Of a stretch of 8,911 nucleotides of DNA, positions 6,053 through 8,911 are shown piece after piece. The translations under genes and the position numbers were made by a program. Source of the DNA: JANYJJ01 sp043749975 (GTDB taxonomy: Bacteria > Pseudomonadota > Gammaproteobacteria > Burkholderiales > Burkholderiaceae_C); assembly GCA_043749975.1 (NCBI GenBank), contig JAYVCL010000341.1, positions 1 to 8,911 of the forward strand. The letters are read 5' to 3'. Every line of letters starts with the position of its first letter. Position 1 is the stretch's first letter. The notes below the pieces were generated by a model. The model was not told the origin of the DNA. It ran no database searches and saw nothing but the letters and a program-made list of their open reading frames with translations.

Positions 6053-6241
6053 CGAGCCGAATCGTTCGACCTGAAGCGCCAGCGGCTCACCAACAAAGAA
6101 GTCGCGCGGCGGCTCCAGGTTAGCGTCAACACGGTGAAGAAGCACCTCAAAGCGAGCTTCGACACGCGCGGCCTGCACAGCCGCCGTCAGGCCGTTGCCC
6201 GGGTTTTCTTTTGCTTGCATGGCCAAGCCGACCACAAATAG
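6053..6241 (+). pseudogene. Remnant of a LuxR/GerE-type DNA-binding domain
   Basis: Reading plus in the frame of codon 6086, the sequence encodes RLTNKEVARRLQVSVNTVKKHLK, then SRRQAVARV, and stops at TAG 6239-6241. This matches helices 2-4 of the LuxR C-terminal domain, including the recognition helix VSVNTVKKHL and the closing SRRQAVA block. The usual block just before it (L-T-x-R-E-x-E-V-L) is absent, no receiver or sensor domain precedes it, and the frame has no plausible start between the oxidase gene and the domain; upstream it merges with the antisense of that gene. It is best read as the decayed 3' end of a LuxR-family regulator, perhaps of the MalT-like type given the R-L-T-N-K-E pattern. 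About 50 residues are recognisable. Confidence 0.65.
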
Positions 6242-6244
6242 GGA

Positions 6245-6273
6245 TTGAGTCGAATCGCTGTGTGGTCTAGAAG
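6245..6273 (+). promoter_or_regulatory. Possible sigma-70 promoter for the membrane hydrolase gene
   Basis: TTGAGT (6245-6250; 4 of 6 matches to TTGACA) and TAGAAG (6268-6273; 4 of 6 to TATAAT) are separated by exactly 17 bases. Transcription would start about 20 bases before the ATG at 6300. This is a weak match that could occur by chance. Confidence 0.3.
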
Positions 6274-6299
6274 GTTGGCAGACTTCGAAAGATTCGGCC

Positions 6300-8324
6300 A
6301 TGCAGACTCAGGCAACAGACGGCACGGCTCGCCTGCCGTTGGTGGGCGAAGTCGCGCGGCCCACCGAGCGCCGCGTGCTGGCCGCCGGCCAGGACAAGGG
6401 ACCGCAGACCGAGGCGCAGCATTGCGCGTGCGCCCCCATCATCGCCATCCACGGCGTGGGCGACTTCGCGCCCGGTGACGTGATCGGCGAGATTGCCCGC
6501 GACCCGGCCTTTTCGCGCTGTGACGACTTTCGGCGCGAGACGGTGTTTGCCCGCAACTACCGCTTCTCGCTGCTGCTGGACGGCCACCCTGGCGACGGCC
6601 GCCCCGACCAGACCCGCATGCTCGAAGTCAACTGGTCGGAGGTGCGCCGGGCGATGCCCAACTTGGTCGGGCTGCTGCGCAACTTCGTGGCCGTGCTGTT
6701 CGCGTTGAACCGCATCGCGGTCTTCGGTGCCAGCCGCTCCAAGGCCTTGAGCGTGCCGATTTTCAGCGGCGTGTTTTCGCTCTGGATGGTCGAGGCGCTG
6801 ATGGTGTGGGCATCGTTGGCACCGGCCTTGTCCACGCTGCTGTGGCAACTCGACCCGGGGCAGCGCTTTGCGGCTGGCCTGCTGGTGTCCGGCGCGGCTC
6901 TGTACGGCGCCCTCGCAGTGCATCGGCTTAGCCTGCCGATGGCGGTGGGCGGCGTGCTCTATGCGGCGTTTGCTGCCTGGGCCGGCTGGCTGACCTGCTT
7001 CACCCCGCTGGGCCACTTTGCCTTCGCGGCCTTGTCTGCGCAGGTGCATGTGTGGATCACGCTGGCAGCCACGGCGGCGGTGTTGCTGACCGCGCTGGAG
7101 ATTGCGTTTCGCCCGGCACCCGCCCCCGCCTTGGGCGAGATTCGCTGGGTGCACCGGCTTGCACGCATCGCCTGCCTGTGGTTGCCGCTGGTGTTGATGG
7201 TTTTGGGGCAGCCGCTCACGGTGTCGGCCTTGCTGCTGCCGATGGACGCCGACATGCGCAGCAACTGGGGCTATGCGTTCTCGATCGACCTGCCGTTCGA
7301 GCCTGTCGACGTGCAACGCGCTGTCGGCTGGATCGCGCTGGCGCTGGCCGGTGCGCTGTTGCTGGGCGCGTTTCAATTCAAGCTGGTACAACGATTCGGG
7401 CGCAACACCACGGTGCTGTTCGGCTGGATTTCAGGCATCGCACTGCTGGCCACTGCGCGTATGGTCGAGCGCACCGCCTTCGACGGCTGCGAGTTGTGCC
7501 AGCGCTGCCTGCACACCGAATGGCTGGCCGCCGCCGGCCTGCTACTGTCGCTGGGCGGCAGCGTGACATGGGTGCTGTTCGCACGCACCGACGTGGCCTG
7601 CGACCCAGCGGGGCGCTGCTGGTATCCGGCCGGTGCCTTTGCGCGCTTCTGGGCCAGCCTGCTGATGGTGGTGATGCCGCTGGTCTTGTGCGGCTCGTTC
7701 GGCTGGCTGGTGTGGAACATCGTCCAGCGCACCGAAGACATCGTGGTTTCCGACGCCGCCGAGGTGTTCATGCAGTCGACCAAATACGCGCTGCTGCTGG
7801 CACCGCTGGCCACCAAGCCGTTTGCGGCGTTTCTGGATGCCTTGGGCGATGTGTTCTTTTTTCTGGTGCGACAGCGCAACCTGAACACCCGGCTCGACAC
7901 CTTGCCCCGATTGTGGAAAGCCCTGCAGCATGTGAACAACGGCCTCAACGGAAACCACTTCATCGTCTTCGCACACAGCCAGGGTACGGTGATTGCGGCG
8001 GCCATGTTTTCACGCATGGCCCGGGTGCTGTTGCGCTCTGACATTAGGCTCACCCTGGTGACCGTCGGCTGCCCGGTGACCACGCTGTACCGCAACTTTC
8101 TGGGCGCCCGGCTGGGGGTCGAGTTTGCCGATTTGTGCAAGGCGCGGCCAGACCGGTTTCGCTGGTTCAACCTGTGCCGCCCGGCCGATTACATCGGCGG
8201 TGCGGTGGAGCTGGAAGGCGTGGTGAACCGCGATCTGCTCACCGACGGCGACCACCGGGGTTACTGGTGCGACCGCGAATTGCTGGCTTGGCTCAAGGCG
8301 CTGTCGGAAGCCCGGGCGCCTTGA
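6300..8324 (+). CDS. Polytopic membrane protein with a split alpha/beta-hydrolase domain
   Basis: The protein has 674 residues. Near the N-terminus is PIIAIHGVGDF (46-56), an HG motif typical of the first strand and oxyanion loop of alpha/beta-hydrolases. Residues of about 125-525 contain about ten hydrophobic segments (for example 152-182, 190-235, 240-268, 288-312, 340-360, 370-387, 406-427, 449-475). The hydrolase fold then resumes: HFIVFAHSQG (553-562) is a nucleophile elbow with S560, RWFNLCRPADYIGG (621-634) offers D630 as the acid, and GDHRGYW (650-656) offers H652. The Ser-Asp-His order and the W-x-N-x-x-x-P-x-D-x-x-G...H-x-x-Y-W pattern are those of lipase/esterase-like enzymes. A lipid or ester substrate at the membrane is possible, but no substrate can be named. 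A Cys/His group lies at 397-405. I do not recognise a named family. The ATG at 6300 lacks a strong ribosome binding site. Confidence 0.82.
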   Translation: MQTQATDGTARLPLVGEVARPTERRVLAAGQDKGPQTEAQHCACAPIIAIHGVGDFAPGDVIGEIARDPAFSRCDDFRRETVFARNYRFSLLLDGHPGDGRPDQTRMLEVNWSEVRRAMPNLVGLLRNFVAVLFALNRIAVFGASRSKALSVPIFSGVFSLWMVEALMVWASLAPALSTLLWQLDPGQRFAAGLLVSGAALYGALAVHRLSLPMAVGGVLYAAFAAWAGWLTCFTPLGHFAFAALSAQVHVWITLAATAAVLLTALEIAFRPAPAPALGEIRWVHRLARIACLWLPLVLMVLGQPLTVSALLLPMDADMRSNWGYAFSIDLPFEPVDVQRAVGWIALALAGALLLGAFQFKLVQRFGRNTTVLFGWISGIALLATARMVERTAFDGCELCQRCLHTEWLAAAGLLLSLGGSVTWVLFARTDVACDPAGRCWYPAGAFARFWASLLMVVMPLVLCGSFGWLVWNIVQRTEDIVVSDAAEVFMQSTKYALLLAPLATKPFAAFLDALGDVFFFLVRQRNLNTRLDTLPRLWKALQHVNNGLNGNHFIVFAHSQGTVIAAAMFSRMARVLLRSDIRLTLVTVGCPVTTLYRNFLGARLGVEFADLCKARPDRFRWFNLCRPADYIGGAVELEGVVNRDLLTDGDHRGYWCDRELLAWLKALSEARAP

Positions 8325-8333
8325 GCCGGCTCA
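8322..8333. repeat. 12-base palindrome at the convergent gene end
   Basis: TGAGCCGGCTCA is a perfect palindrome that includes the stop codon of the membrane hydrolase gene. Only 25 bases (8325-8349) separate this stop from the convergent helicase stop. As a hairpin it has at most a four-base stem over a CCGG loop and no T-run, so it is a poor terminator; how the two convergent transcripts end is not visible. Confidence 0.4.
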
Positions 8334-8349
8334 GCGCAATGGCCGTGGG

Positions 8350-8910
8350 TCAGCGCTTGGGGCCCGCCGGACGCGGCACTGCAGGGCGGCCGTCGCGACG
8401 CGCCTCAGGACGCGGGCCTTGTGGCCGTGAGGCCGGCGCTTGGCGCGAGTCGGTGCGACCACCGGCGCCACCGCTACCGCCGCCGCCGTAGCCACGACCT
8501 CCGCCTCCACCACCACCATGGCCCCGGCCACCACCACCTCCGCCGCCGGAGCGAAAACCACCCCGGCCTGCGCCTTCGCCGATCACCATGCGTCCCAGCA
8601 CGATGGGCTCGGCACGCTCGTTCGGAGGGGGCGCGAAGCCGGCCACGACCTCTTTCGGAATCTCACGCTTGATCAGCCGTTCGATCTCGCGCAGGAAGCC
8701 GTTTTCGTCAACGCAGACCAGCGAAATCGCTTCGCCCTGGGCACCCGCACGGCCGGTGCGCCCGATGCGGTGCACATAGTCTTCGGGCACGTTGGGCAGC
8801 TCGAAGTTGACCACGTGCGGCAGCATGTCGATGTCGATGCCGCGCGCGGCGATGTCGGTCGCCACCAGCACCGTCAGGTCGCCGGTCTTGAACTCGGCCA
8901 GCGCCTTGGT
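8350..8910 (-). CDS. DEAD-box RNA helicase, RhlE-like, C-terminal part only
   Basis: The visible 186 residues are the end of a superfamily 2 helicase whose N-terminus lies beyond base 8911. The frame is open to the window edge (TKALAEFKTGDLT before the first listed motif). Motif V is VATDIAARGIDI (visible residues 16-27) and motif VI is HRIGRTGR (47-54), with the usual linking segment VVNFELPNVPEDYV. The last third (about 113-186) is a Gly-rich tail with RGG, RGHGG and RGYGG units followed by an Arg/Pro-rich end, a disordered RNA-binding tail common in RhlE-type proteins. DEAD-box proteins unwind short RNA duplexes with ATP, in ribosome assembly or mRNA decay. The subfamily name is inferred from the tail and motif V-VI region, since the diagnostic N-terminal motifs are outside the window. 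The gene is convergent with the membrane hydrolase gene. Confidence 0.9.
   Translation of the reverse strand, partial: TKALAEFKTGDLTVLVATDIAARGIDIDMLPHVVNFELPNVPEDYVHRIGRTGRAGAQGEAISLVCVDENGFLREIERLIKREIPKEVVAGFAPPPNERAEPIVLGRMVIGEGAGRGGFRSGGGGGGGRGHGGGGGGGRGYGGGGSGGAGGRTDSRQAPASRPQGPRPEARRDGRPAVPRPAGPKR
8455..8574 (-). repeat. Low-complexity Gly/RGG-coding tract
   Basis: This 120-base stretch of GGN codons encodes two runs of seven glycines interrupted by RGH and RGY, then GGGGSGGAGG. It is the disordered tail of the helicase. Such tracts expand and contract easily, so length may differ between strains. Confidence 0.75.
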
Positions 8911-8911
8911 G

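Larger units (their letters stand above)
5882..6299. other. Divergent intergenic region between the oxidase operon and the membrane hydrolase gene
   Basis: These 418 bases separate two divergently transcribed units. They contain three short perfect hairpins (5970-5987, 5994-6009, 6034-6048), a broken LuxR-type HTH segment on the plus strand (about 6053-6241), and a possible sigma-70 promoter just before the 6300 gene. I found no FNR/ANR-type box (TTGAT-N4-ATCAA), which often precedes cbb3 operons, and no clear -35/-10 for the minus-strand operon. Confidence 0.55.

Noticed and set aside
5882..6299. FNR/ANR box for oxygen control of the oxidase operon
   Set aside because: I searched by eye for TTGAT-N4-ATCAA and near variants on both strands and found none good enough to report.
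6267..7391. Open frame of 374 codons on the minus strand across the start of the hydrolase gene
   Set aside because: The composition (Gln/Arg/His-rich) is typical of the antisense of a GC-rich gene, and no domain is recognisable.
7052..8041. Open frame of 329 codons on the plus strand inside the membrane hydrolase gene
   Set aside because: It is out of frame with the hydrolase and is Arg/Ala/Gly-rich without motifs; the hydrolase frame has clear helices and catalytic motifs.

Overview
The window is GC-rich DNA that reads like a chromosomal segment of a betaproteobacterium, most likely order Burkholderiales. This rests on remembered family resemblance and gene style: a YaaA protein, a 2OG-Fe(II) oxygenase with a short N-terminal helical domain, a cbb3-like oxidase set followed by SCO, and an RhlE-type helicase with a glycine-rich tail. 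No database search was possible. No rRNA, tRNA, CRISPR array, insertion sequence or phage gene is visible.

Layout. Bases 1-1517 (+) hold the 3' part of yaaA (peroxide stress) and a prolyl-4-hydroxylase-like 2OG-Fe(II) oxygenase. Bases 1624-1827 (+) encode a 67-residue secreted peptide with a Lys/His/Ala-rich tail, ending at a strong hairpin terminator. That terminator is shared with a convergent five-gene operon on the minus strand (5881 down to 1870). In transcription order the operon holds a cbb3-like catalytic subunit I, a CcoO-like mono-haem cytochrome c, a second membrane-anchored mono-haem cytochrome c in the place of CcoP, an SCO/SenC copper chaperone, and a Met-rich multi-pass membrane protein of unknown function. 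The first three junctions are 4-base stop/start overlaps (ATGA, ATGA, GTGA) and the fourth is equally tight, so the five products are probably made together. All expected C-family active-site residues are present in subunit I, which argues for an oxygen reductase rather than a nitric oxide reductase. The set is not a canonical ccoNOQP operon: there is no di-haem CcoP, no CcoQ and no ccoGHIS, and subunit I carries about 80 extra N-terminal residues including an additional membrane helix.

Bases 5882-6299 form a 418-base divergent intergenic region. It contains three short hairpins and, on the plus strand, the remnant of a LuxR-type helix-turn-helix. Bases 6300-8324 (+) encode a 674-residue polytopic membrane protein in which the two halves of an alpha/beta-hydrolase fold (HG motif near the N-terminus; Ser elbow, Asp and His at the C-terminus) are separated by about 450 residues of membrane helices. 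Bases 8350-8910 (-) are the C-terminal end of a DEAD-box RNA helicase that runs off the window, convergent with the hydrolase gene across 25 bases.

The best candidates for poorly described biology are the split-hydrolase membrane protein, the non-canonical cbb3-like cluster with its unknown membrane protein, and the small secreted polycation.
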